Of a DNA stretch of 64,000 bases, positions 27,021 through 34,483 are shown one piece after another. The DNA lies in the IMG/VR virus record IMGVR_UViG_3300011116_000834, positions 1-64,000 of that record; one strand, written 5' to 3'. The DNA is from a virus. The notes beneath the pieces are model-generated. The model was not told the origin of the DNA and did not search any database. It saw only the letters and a list, made by a program, of their open reading frames with translations. The translations under genes were made by a program, and so were the position numbers. Position 1 is the stretch's first letter, and the number at the start of each line of letters is the position of its first letter.

Positions 27021-28261
27021 GATCCTATGTATGCCAATGTTGCTGTACCACTTGCTGCTCTCAGGAATATAGAACCAAGAGCACCAACTTCTAGATATAT
27101 GATTTCACCAGGACTTAGTATATAACCAGTAGTTGCTGAAACTGCCAAGGAATTTCCAACATAGATATCGACTGCATTTGTCGATGGTGACTTTAGAGTC
27201 ACTCCTACACTCAATTGATCGGTTGCAAGAATTACAGGAGTAGTAGTAAGTGATTTTTGTCCATGTAGGAATCTCTTTGGTCTTGTAGTCGAAATTACAT
27301 TAACCTTTGCTCCAACACCTGTTGCATTTACAAGATTTAAAATATCCAGTGCATATCCAGCATTGGATGCAACCGTGTCTATATTGGTCTTGAGACTATC
27401 GATTTCAGATATAAGATCAGCATCATCAATTGAAACTGTTCCAGAAACACCAACAGGAATTGATGTGTATGCACCAATTTCAACTGCTCCACCTGCTAGA
27501 CTTCCCTGTATAGTTACTGGATAACCACCAGTCTTTCCTGCAATTCGCAGTGCTGATGTAGAAGTATCATTCGTAACTCCAATTGTCGATGACAGAGAAA
27601 CCGCAAAAGTAAATCCTGTATTTGTTACAGCAACCTTTAGTGCATCCCCAGAACGACCAAGAGCAAATCCAGATACATTCAGATTGGTTTCCACATAAGT
27701 TGCTCCACCAGGACCATATACCGAAACAGAATCGTCTATTGCAGTTAGTTGGAATCCTCCACTAATTCCAACACTTCCCTGAACAGTGACGCTATCAGTA
27801 GTTGCATTTAATTTTCGTCCACCAGTAACTGCAATTGCAGTTGCTCCTGATATACCAAATATACCAATGTTATTGAGAATATTTACATATCCAGTAACAC
27901 CAACTGGAGTTCCATTTGCTATACCTTGTATTGTTCCAGTTACTCCAACCTTGGCATCTGTTGTAAAAGTCGAACCAATTACAACTAGCGGAATACCAGC
28001 ATTGGTTTTCACATAAAAACTACCAGTTCCTGCCACGGTTCCACTTACACTTACTGCTGTACCTGTTGATCCATAGATCTTAACTGGTGTGGGATAGGAT
28101 TCGGTTACCCTATAAGTGTTATTCTCATCGCCCCATGCTAACTTGGCAATCTGTGCGTGTGCTGCACTAAAACCAACTGCTCCACTAGTACCATAGTCTG
28201 TAGCGACGACAGCAGTTCCAGTAGCAATCGTTATTTCAATGTTATCAGCGGTATATGGCAT
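27017..28261 (-). CDS. Fibre-like beta-repeat virion protein
   Basis: A 414-residue protein. Residues about 50-280 are Gly/Val/Thr/Ser-rich repeats (for example VKIYGSTGTAVSVSGTVAG, VTVQGSVGISGG, VTIQGSLAGG), like the shaft of a phage fibre or decoration protein. The C-terminal 100 residues form a more compact beta domain (ILATDQLSVGVTLKSP). The exact virion location is unknown. Confidence 0.65.
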   Translation of the reverse strand: MPYTADNIEITIATGTAVVATDYGTSGAVGFSAAHAQIAKLAWGDENNTYRVTESYPTPVKIYGSTGTAVSVSGTVAGTGSFYVKTNAGIPLVVIGSTFTTDAKVGVTGTIQGIANGTPVGVTGYVNILNNIGIFGISGATAIAVTGGRKLNATTDSVTVQGSVGISGGFQLTAIDDSVSVYGPGGATYVETNLNVSGFALGRSGDALKVAVTNTGFTFAVSLSSTIGVTNDTSTSALRIAGKTGGYPVTIQGSLAGGAVEIGAYTSIPVGVSGTVSIDDADLISEIDSLKTNIDTVASNAGYALDILNLVNATGVGAKVNVISTTRPKRFLHGQKSLTTTPVILATDQLSVGVTLKSPSTNAVDIYVGNSLAVSATTGYILSPGEIIYLEVGALGSIFLRAASGTATLAYIGS

Positions 28262-28295
28262 ATAATATTTCCTTTAATAATATATATACCAATAG

Positions 28296-28323
28296 TTGAC
28301 ATTACTAAATATGGCGATATACT
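28296..28323 (+). promoter_or_regulatory. Sigma-70-type leaderless promoter of gene 33
   Basis: TTGACA at 28296-28301, 16 bp, TATACT at 28318-28323, 6 nt, ATG at 28330. The geometry is the same as in the early block. Confidence 0.75.
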
Positions 28324-28329
28324 CCAATC

Positions 28330-28557
28330 ATGATATTTAACATCTCAAAAGAAGATTTCTCAAAAAGAGTAGAAAATTATGTCAAAGAATGGAATGTCTC
28401 CTATAGGGAGGCAACCACTCACTTCTTTGAAGAATATTCTTTTGATTTTTCTCTTGCTCCTAAACTTTTAACTCAACCATTATTGGAAAAGTTAGAACAA
28501 GAATATAGAGATATGAATTATCTTCCAAAAATTAAAAATAAATTGCCATTTGATTGA
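28330..28557 (+). CDS. 33: Late-transcription coactivator gp33-like
   Basis: A 75-residue protein. FSKRVENYVKEWNVSYREA, a negative central region, and LAPKLLTQPLLEKLEQEY follow the pattern of short gp33-like proteins of cyanophage-type T4 relatives, which lie close to gene 32. In T4, gp33 links the sliding clamp and gp55 to RNA polymerase at late promoters. This is shorter than T4 gp33 (112 residues). It starts leaderless from a strong promoter; gene 32 follows with its own promoter. Confidence 0.7.
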   Translation: MIFNISKEDFSKRVENYVKEWNVSYREATTHFFEEYSFDFSLAPKLLTQPLLEKLEQEYRDMNYLPKIKNKLPFD

Positions 28558-28581
28558 CATGGCATGATCAAGATATATACT
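28554..28581 (+). promoter_or_regulatory. Sigma-70-type promoter of gene 32
   Basis: TTGACA at 28554-28559 overlapping the end of gene 33, 16 bp, TATACT at 28576-28581. The expected start is at about 28588. Confidence 0.75.
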
Positions 28582-28587
28582 ATTGTA

Positions 28588-28647
28588 GTGGGTAGTTCCC
28601 ACTGGTATTTCAAGTCCGAAGGAGATCTTCGGGGAAAGTAGAAAAAT
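28588..28647 (+). promoter_or_regulatory. Structured leader of gene 32
   Basis: Two hairpins: GTGGG/CCCAC (28588-28602), beginning at the expected first base of the transcript, and CCGAAG/CTTCGG (28616-28632) with the GGAG ribosome-binding sequence in its loop. T4 gp32 represses its own translation by binding a structured leader; this arrangement would allow the same. Confidence 0.6.
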
Positions 28648-29550
28648 ATGGGTTATCTAGACGATCTTAAGAAGAAGTCAACATCTGGTCAGGGCATTCA
28701 GGATCTCATCAAGAAGATGGAAGATCAAACCAAGTCCAAGGATAGTTACAAGGATGATCGCTTTTGGCGACCAGAACAGGATAAGTCAGGAAACGGATTT
28801 GCAATTATTCGTTTCCTTCCACCTGTTGAGGGAGAGGAAACTCCCTTTGTAAAGGTCTACAACCATGCATTCCAGGGAACTGGTGGTTGGTATATTGAGA
28901 ATTCTCTTACAACAATTGGTCAAAAGGACCCTGTTGGTGAACTCAACAATCAACTCTGGAATTCTGGTCTTGAATCGGATAAGGATCTTGCTCGCATTCG
29001 TAAGCGAAAGTTGACATATACATCCAATGTTTATATTGTATCGGATCCTGCAAATCCTCAAAATGAGGGTAAGGTCTTTCTCTATAAGTACGGAACCAAG
29101 ATCTTTGAGAAGATTCAGGAAGCAGCAAACCCACAGTTCAATGATGAACCCAAGGTAGATGCTTTTGATCTTTGGAAGGGCGGAAACTTCCGAATCAAGA
29201 TTCGTAAGGTTGGTGGATTCACCAATTATGACAAGTCTGAATTTGATTCTCCTTCCGTTCTTTTGGAAGATAAGGCCAAGTTGGAGCGCATTCTCAAGTC
29301 AATGCATCCACTCCAACCATTCCTTGATTCTTCCAACTTCAAGTCATACGATGAACTCAAGACTCGTCTCTTTGAGGTTCTTGGTGGAGATGTTCGTGGT
29401 GCTGCGCCAAACACGCAGAAGACTGCGGAAGATATCGGTGAGGAATTGACCGAGAAGAAGCCAAGTCTCAAGTCAAAGAAGCCTGTTGAACAGGATGTGG
29501 ATGACGAATCTGATGCCTTCAGTTACTTCCAGAAGCTTGCTTCGGAATAA
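28648..29550 (+). CDS. 32: Single-stranded DNA-binding protein gp32
   Basis: A 300-residue protein (T4: 301). The N-terminal basic region (KKKSTSGQGIQDLI) for cooperativity is followed by the OB-fold core with FVKVYNHAFQGTGGWYIENS, SDPANPQNEGKVFLYKYG and KIRKVGGFTNYDKS, and an acidic C-terminus for partner binding. It coats ssDNA in replication, recombination and repair. The T4 zinc site is not kept: the His of the NH motif remains but the three Cys positions are not Cys, as I recall for cyanophage gp32. It has its own promoter and leader. Confidence 0.95.
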   Translation: MGYLDDLKKKSTSGQGIQDLIKKMEDQTKSKDSYKDDRFWRPEQDKSGNGFAIIRFLPPVEGEETPFVKVYNHAFQGTGGWYIENSLTTIGQKDPVGELNNQLWNSGLESDKDLARIRKRKLTYTSNVYIVSDPANPQNEGKVFLYKYGTKIFEKIQEAANPQFNDEPKVDAFDLWKGGNFRIKIRKVGGFTNYDKSEFDSPSVLLEDKAKLERILKSMHPLQPFLDSSNFKSYDELKTRLFEVLGGDVRGAAPNTQKTAEDIGEELTEKKPSLKSKKPVEQDVDDESDAFSYFQKLASE

Positions 29551-29565
29551 CCAAGACAATTCATT

Positions 29566-30549
29566 TTAACCAAGAACAGTCCTCCAAATCGGGGGACTGT
29601 TCATTTTTTCAACAAATGATCCTATGGTGTTTGATCTTGTGGTCATGTTGATGAAGTCTCTAGGACCACTATCTGGTTGTTTATTTGCTCCAGAAAGCAT
29701 CTCTGCCTGAGTGGGAGCATTTGCATCCTTCATATCTTCCATTTCTGCACCCATATTTACTTTTTTCTTTTTGTCATCTGCCATCTCATGTAGAGTTTCT
29801 TCTTTTTCTTTGGCACGATTGATATCACGCTTTTCGCTTTCTTGGATTACTTTATCAAGTTGATCGTATCGATTTGTTGGTTGTGAATCTACCCTTACTG
29901 TAGATGCTTCAAAGAAATCTATTGTGGATTCCATCTCATCTTTGGCAAAACTATTTTGAACTGCACTATTTGGAAGTACCGTCATATTTGTATAATTGTG
30001 TATGCTATTTGCACTTATATCATGAAGAATTCCAAGATTTTTCTGTATAGTGGTATCTCTTGCCTTTAGAGGAGATTCCGAATAATTATATTCTGATGGA
30101 GTATCTGCTGTGACAAAATCCAATCTTCTCATGTCTAGGGATGGTGCAGGACTTCCACGATCTATTGCTTTGTGCAATATTTCCATCTTACTTTCAGAGT
30201 CCTTATCAAGTAATTTTGGTATATTGTGATTATCTTCTCCAGTTTTTGCGAAAAGCGGATTGGAGTTTTTTTTTAATTCATCACTTGTTGCAATAGTATC
30301 TGAACGCAATACATTATTCACTATAGTTCTTGCATTTTGAGTTGGATTTGATGTCTTTGATTCACTGGTTCCATTGATATTTACATTCACATTATAATTA
30401 TTGGTAGTGGATGTTCCTGATAATTCATCGGTTGCTTCAGGAGCGGAAAGTTCCACAAAATTGCTGGAATCGTTTTTATTCAGATAGAATAGATTTGAAT
30501 CGAATTCATTCTTGAGTTCTTGATTTGCAATTTCTCTTTTATCGTTCAT
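29566..30549 (-). CDS. Hypothetical protein of the minus-strand baseplate operon
   Basis: A 327-residue, polar, mostly disordered or helical protein with a basic coiled segment (about residues 230-265, NRAKEKEETLHEMADDKKKKV). The end NTIGSFVEKMNSPPIWRTVLG is more ordered. No family recognised. It starts inside the end of the small IPWERD gene (11-nt overlap). Its place after gene 26 suggests a baseplate-hub or tail-assembly role. Confidence 0.6.
   Translation of the reverse strand: MNDKREIANQELKNEFDSNLFYLNKNDSSNFVELSAPEATDELSGTSTTNNYNVNVNINGTSESKTSNPTQNARTIVNNVLRSDTIATSDELKKNSNPLFAKTGEDNHNIPKLLDKDSESKMEILHKAIDRGSPAPSLDMRRLDFVTADTPSEYNYSESPLKARDTTIQKNLGILHDISANSIHNYTNMTVLPNSAVQNSFAKDEMESTIDFFEASTVRVDSQPTNRYDQLDKVIQESEKRDINRAKEKEETLHEMADDKKKKVNMGAEMEDMKDANAPTQAEMLSGANKQPDSGPRDFINMTTRSNTIGSFVEKMNSPPIWRTVLG
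29574..29609 (+). terminator. Rho-independent terminator of gene 32
   Basis: GAACAGTCCTCC pairs with GGGGGACTGTTC and is followed by ATTTTTT. The hairpin lies inside the 3' end of the convergent gene 30549-29566. Confidence 0.85.
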
Positions 30550-30697
30550 ATCTGTTCGCCTTTGCTTGTAGTGTCTTTAGATTCTGCTCTTCGATATGAT
30601 GCCTCAGTTGTTCTACGAATAAATCTCTTTCCCAGGGTATCATGCTTTCTATATCTTGCAGCGTATGATTGTGCACATGCATGAGATTGAAGTTCAT
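30539..30697 (-). CDS. Small IPWERD-motif tail/hub assembly protein
   Basis: A 52-residue protein (starts MNFNLMHVHNHTLQDI) with SMIPWERDLFVEQLRHHIEEQ. The IPWERD-x-(Y/F) motif is conserved in short proteins of T4-like cyanophages near gene 26 and resembles tail-assembly chaperones. It is often missed because of its size. It lies 35 nt downstream of gene 26 and overlaps the next gene by 11 nt, so it is coupled. Confidence 0.7.
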   Translation of the reverse strand: MNFNLMHVHNHTLQDIESMIPWERDLFVEQLRHHIEEQNLKTLQAKANRYER

Positions 30698-30732
30698 CTT
30701 GAAGATGCTGGTGAGAGAAGTATAGCTGAGGC

Positions 30733-31431
30733 TTATCGAAAAAAATCCTTGATGCCTTTTAATATGATTTTTCTTTCAATGTCGTCGGAGGTCGTGTATT
30801 TCAATTCCTTTTCGATTCTAGGCATCGATTTAAAGAAATTGACTAGTTTCTTGAACTGATCCTTTGTCAGCAAATCGATAAATTCCAATAATTGTTCTCT
30901 TGAAGTATTGCTGGATTCTATCAATTCGTTTGGGGTTTCTATAGTAGAGATCGAATCTACCAGCAGATCATAGTAATCCATATTTTCCTTCCTTTGGATA
31001 AAATCCGATAAGGTTGGATATTTCATCGTGACAATCATGTTTTGTAGTTCTATTTTTCTAGAATGATCAATTGATGATGTTGGTTCGATTTCATCTAGAT
31101 TGAGGGTAATGTTAATTTTTTCTCCAGTAACTGGACAGATGATTGTAGAATCGATCAATTCGCCAATAGATTTACATCTAAGTTTGAGGAAAAAATATTC
31201 GACATCAAATAACGGCAATTGTTTGCAATCTACTTGCAGATCAAAACACACATTGATCGTGTCTGCAAGAGTCGTTAGGAAATCCTCATATGTTCCAGTA
31301 TCATTCGCCATCAATAATGCTTTTTCTTCACGCACTGTGAATGGTCTAAATATTACTTTTTTCCCAGTTGAAGGTTGTATGGCATTGTATCTGGGCAATG
31401 CCTTTTTCATAGAATCAAGAAGATCTTTCAT
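30733..31431 (-). CDS. 26: Baseplate hub subunit gp26-like
   Basis: A 232-residue protein (T4 gp26: 208). GKKVIFRPFTVREEKALLMAN near the N-terminus and the ICPVTGEKINITLNLDEIE segment are characteristic. In T4, gp26 is part of the central baseplate hub assembly. The gene lies 8 nt after the tail-tube-like gene and shares its transcript. Confidence 0.8.
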   Translation of the reverse strand: MKDLLDSMKKALPRYNAIQPSTGKKVIFRPFTVREEKALLMANDTGTYEDFLTTLADTINVCFDLQVDCKQLPLFDVEYFFLKLRCKSIGELIDSTIICPVTGEKINITLNLDEIEPTSSIDHSRKIELQNMIVTMKYPTLSDFIQRKENMDYYDLLVDSISTIETPNELIESSNTSREQLLEFIDLLTKDQFKKLVNFFKSMPRIEKELKYTTSDDIERKIILKGIKDFFR

Positions 31432-31439
31432 AATTTACC

Positions 31440-32117
31440 TCATATGTAATCATAATCGTTGAATTGAAATGCCACGCTAAAAGTTGGATATCCAGAACCA
31501 TCTGATGCTAAAGACAATGGACTAATCGAAACTGGATATGCTTCTTTTAATATTAATGACTTATTTGGAAGACGAGTTTGACTATTAAGTGCATTGATTT
31601 TTATCTGTCCAATTCCACCATAATAATCAACATAATCATTGAATTTGCTTATTCCAAAATTAGCATCGGTTCCCTGTGGTCCACCTGTTGAAAGCGAATC
31701 CGAGATCTGATTTACTTCCGATGCTGATAATTGAGGAGCATCTGGACTTACTGTATTTGGTTTTGCATCTATTGCAATTTGCTGATCGATGGTTCTATTA
31801 TCATGTCTTACTATTGAATTCATCCATGATTCTATAAATGTTTTTTCTGCCCAATCCTGGTATATGACAAAGGTCATGTTGCATTGGGTATATGCACGCT
31901 TATATGGAACTTTGCGGGATGGACCCCATAGATCATGATCGTAAAGCACAAATAGACGACCTGGAAGCACTACACTAAGTGGATAGCATTGCATTGGAGT
32001 GGATAGTCCATGAGACATTATCACTTCATACAATCCCGATATCTGTGGTCCACCTCTAGAAAGCACATCAGATCTGAATTGATTTATCGTATTACTAATT
32101 TTAGGAATTGCCATCAA
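31440..32117 (-). CDS. Tail-tube-fold baseplate protein (gp19/gp54 family)
   Basis: A 225-residue protein; the start is 32117 or 32114. FRSDVLSRGGPQISGLYEVIM, the central PGRLFVLYDHDLWGPSRKVPY, and TFVIYQDWAEKTFIESWMNSI show the tube-protein pattern. In T4 the family includes tube protein gp19 and the tube initiator gp54. The position between head-completion gp4 and hub gp26, on the baseplate operon, favours a gp54-type initiator. Its start overlaps the end of gene 4 by about 17 nt. Confidence 0.65.
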   Translation of the reverse strand: MMAIPKISNTINQFRSDVLSRGGPQISGLYEVIMSHGLSTPMQCYPLSVVLPGRLFVLYDHDLWGPSRKVPYKRAYTQCNMTFVIYQDWAEKTFIESWMNSIVRHDNRTIDQQIAIDAKPNTVSPDAPQLSASEVNQISDSLSTGGPQGTDANFGISKFNDYVDYYGGIGQIKINALNSQTRLPNKSLILKEAYPVSISPLSLASDGSGYPTFSVAFQFNDYDYI

Positions 32118-32547
32118 ATAACTCTTTTTCTGTTAGAATTACAAATTTCCATGAATTAGATTCGCAAAATTTCTTTGCTGCTTCCCACTTACTAGTATTT
32201 ATAGCATAAGTTATATTTTCATTCAAAAATGATCTTTTTGATTTTCTTTTGCCTAAAGTGGGTTCTTTTGTTTGTTTTGCTGGTTTGATTTCGATCACCA
32301 TAGTTTCAATTTCCCCAGACTTGGTTTTTTTCTCCACTATGAAATCAGGAAGATATAGATGTGGTAGGTTGTCAACTGGGGAAAGATATGGAATCTTGAG
32401 AGTTTCAAACGACCATCTGAGAATATTTTGGTTTTCGTCCAAAAATTTACAAAATTTTCGTTCCCACAACGAACGACATATTATGTTATTTGGATCGCCT
32501 ATATATTTTGTAGTGTTTTTTGGTTTAAATCTGGTTTTATATGGCAT
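32101..32547 (-). CDS. 4: Head-completion protein gp4-like
   Basis: A 148-residue protein (T4 gp4: 150). CRSLWERKFCKFLDEN and LPDFIVEKKTKSGEIETMVIEIKPAKQ show the (D)-(ExK) nuclease-like pattern of this family. In T4 it is needed to complete the packaged head before tail joining. The start at 32547 (MPYKTRFKPKN) is the conserved one. It is the first gene of the minus-strand operon, transcribed divergently from gene 48. Confidence 0.85.
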   Translation of the reverse strand: MPYKTRFKPKNTTKYIGDPNNIICRSLWERKFCKFLDENQNILRWSFETLKIPYLSPVDNLPHLYLPDFIVEKKTKSGEIETMVIEIKPAKQTKEPTLGKRKSKRSFLNENITYAINTSKWEAAKKFCESNSWKFVILTEKELFDGNS

Positions 32548-32568
32548 GAAAATATTTAGGAGAAGCAA

Positions 32569-33531
32569 ATGCCAGGTATTGGAAGTAATCCAGTAAGTTT
32601 AGCCGAAGGAACAACCTCATATCTATTTCCAGGCGATCCAGATATGATTGATTCTATTCCTTTGTGGATGAAATTTTACTGCTTTGAATATTCTAGTTCT
32701 GCTGCTAATCGTGTTGGAGCATATTTAAGAGCGCAAAATATGGCAAATGTGCCTTTGCTATCGAACATGAAAGCACAAATCTATGTTCCAGCACCCACAG
32801 CATTTGAATCCTCGACTTCTCTTTCATATAATAGATCTGCGACTACTGCTGGAAATGCACTTCCAGGAATGTTGAATAAATTGGTCGATATTGCATCTGG
32901 ATCCACGAATCCATGGGTTAAAATGGTGGCAAGTACGATCAAAGGCATCAAAGACGATGCAATGGATGCCCAAGAAGCAATTTCTAAATTGGTAGGCGGT
33001 GGATTTGGATATGGTCAGACCATTCCATTAGATCTGAATGATCTTACTTTTGTGGGAACTGGTTCTTATAGATCTTTCGATATTCGTCTATATCTGCCAT
33101 GCCTATCAGTAGAAGATTCCAAACGAGCAGGAGATCTCATCAGAGCATTTGAGGCATTATGTCTGCCTACTGCTTTGGGTGTTGGTGGTATATTTTCAAC
33201 TAGATATTATCATCCACCACTTTGGATCTTTGGAGTCGGACCTATTGATAGTATGAAATTTGATCCAGATTGGACTGGATATCCACAATTATCAGTATTG
33301 CAGGCAGTGAAGGTAAGAAAAACAGCAGTAGATGCAAATTCAATTGCTGCATTTTATCAGCAATCTTCATTTAAACCTGTTGCATATACTCTGAGTTTGC
33401 TTTTTAGAGAATTGGAACCAGCAATTAGAGTAACCTCAGTTGGTGGAGATTTAGGCACAACAATCACAAATCGCTCAGGTGCAATTATTGGAACTGGTAC
33501 AAATATAGCAGCAAAGGTAACCAACCAATAA
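32569..33531 (+). CDS. 48: Baseplate tail-tube cap gp48-like
   Basis: A 320-residue protein (T4: 364). LWMKFYCFEYS near the N-terminus, IYVPAPTAFES..SYN, and a C-terminal tube-like domain (LSVLQAVKVRKTAVDANSI) fit gp48. It caps the baseplate and starts tube polymerisation. AGGAG lies 7-9 nt before the ATG. It is the first gene of the long plus-strand virion operon; gene 53 follows after 1 nt. Confidence 0.75.
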   Translation: MPGIGSNPVSLAEGTTSYLFPGDPDMIDSIPLWMKFYCFEYSSSAANRVGAYLRAQNMANVPLLSNMKAQIYVPAPTAFESSTSLSYNRSATTAGNALPGMLNKLVDIASGSTNPWVKMVASTIKGIKDDAMDAQEAISKLVGGGFGYGQTIPLDLNDLTFVGTGSYRSFDIRLYLPCLSVEDSKRAGDLIRAFEALCLPTALGVGGIFSTRYYHPPLWIFGVGPIDSMKFDPDWTGYPQLSVLQAVKVRKTAVDANSIAAFYQQSSFKPVAYTLSLLFRELEPAIRVTSVGGDLGTTITNRSGAIIGTGTNIAAKVTNQ

Positions 33532-33532
33532 T

Positions 33533-34483
33533 ATGTTATTTAAAAACTATCCAACCATTTCATACACTTTTGGAAGTAAAACCGTAACCTTGGTTGATAT
33601 CTTTAAAAATGTATCATTCACCAATACAGATAATAACAATGCATTTGATGATTATTACATTCAGGATGGCGAAACTCCTGAAATGATATCATCAAAACGA
33701 TATGGAACTACTGGATATGCTTGGTTAGTTTTATTGACAAACAATATACTTGATATAAAGAATGATTGGTTCATAAGTGCATTTGAATTCAATCAAAAAA
33801 CCGAAACAAACTTTGGTGGAGATGCTGTCTATATTCCCGCTCTTCCAGATCTACAAGAAAACGATATCATGGTGAAGGTGACTGCACACAATAGCACCAA
33901 TGCAACAGCAATAAACAATCAAGCATATCGACATGTGTCGAGTTTTGATCCATATTTCAGAGTTGTTAGGGGAATCTGCGGTGGTGGTACTTTTGCTAAT
34001 GGTGATTATATTCTATTTGCAAGAAAGAACAATGATGGATCTGTAACTCCATTGACTTTTGATAATCAGGATATTTCTCCGTCAAAAGTCGATTATACAA
34101 ATATTCTTTATATTGAAGAATATAAAAACAGCATCGATTATATCATCACTGGAAATGGTGTCATTCTCACCCCATATACAAATGTCACATATCCAGGTGG
34201 AACAGCAATAGAGTCCAAGACATCATATCTGGATACTGAAAATCTCGATGTGCAAATAGAGAAAAATTTTGCAAATACATTAATCTATTATTATGGAAGT
34301 CATCATGGTTCATTGCCATCAGGAATTTCCAAAGTTGCATTAGCTACGGGCAATTATAATAAATATATCAAGAAGCAAAAGATAAGATTGCTTAAACCAG
34401 AATTATTGATTTCTGTTGTATCTGCTATTCAAAATGCATTGAATGGTGACAATGTCGGTAAGATTTTTAAAGTTGAAATATAA
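33533..34483 (+). CDS. 53: Baseplate wedge protein gp53-like
   Basis: A 316-residue protein (T4: 196). FKNYPTISYTF, DDYYIQDGETPEMISSKRYG and YAWLVLLTNNILDIKNDW are the gp53 signature. The C-terminal half is extra. In T4 it is part of the outer face of the wedge. Its stop overlaps the next start by one base (TAATG). Confidence 0.85.
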   Translation: MLFKNYPTISYTFGSKTVTLVDIFKNVSFTNTDNNNAFDDYYIQDGETPEMISSKRYGTTGYAWLVLLTNNILDIKNDWFISAFEFNQKTETNFGGDAVYIPALPDLQENDIMVKVTAHNSTNATAINNQAYRHVSSFDPYFRVVRGICGGGTFANGDYILFARKNNDGSVTPLTFDNQDISPSKVDYTNILYIEEYKNSIDYIITGNGVILTPYTNVTYPGGTAIESKTSYLDTENLDVQIEKNFANTLIYYYGSHHGSLPSGISKVALATGNYNKYIKKQKIRLLKPELLISVVSAIQNALNGDNVGKIFKVEI

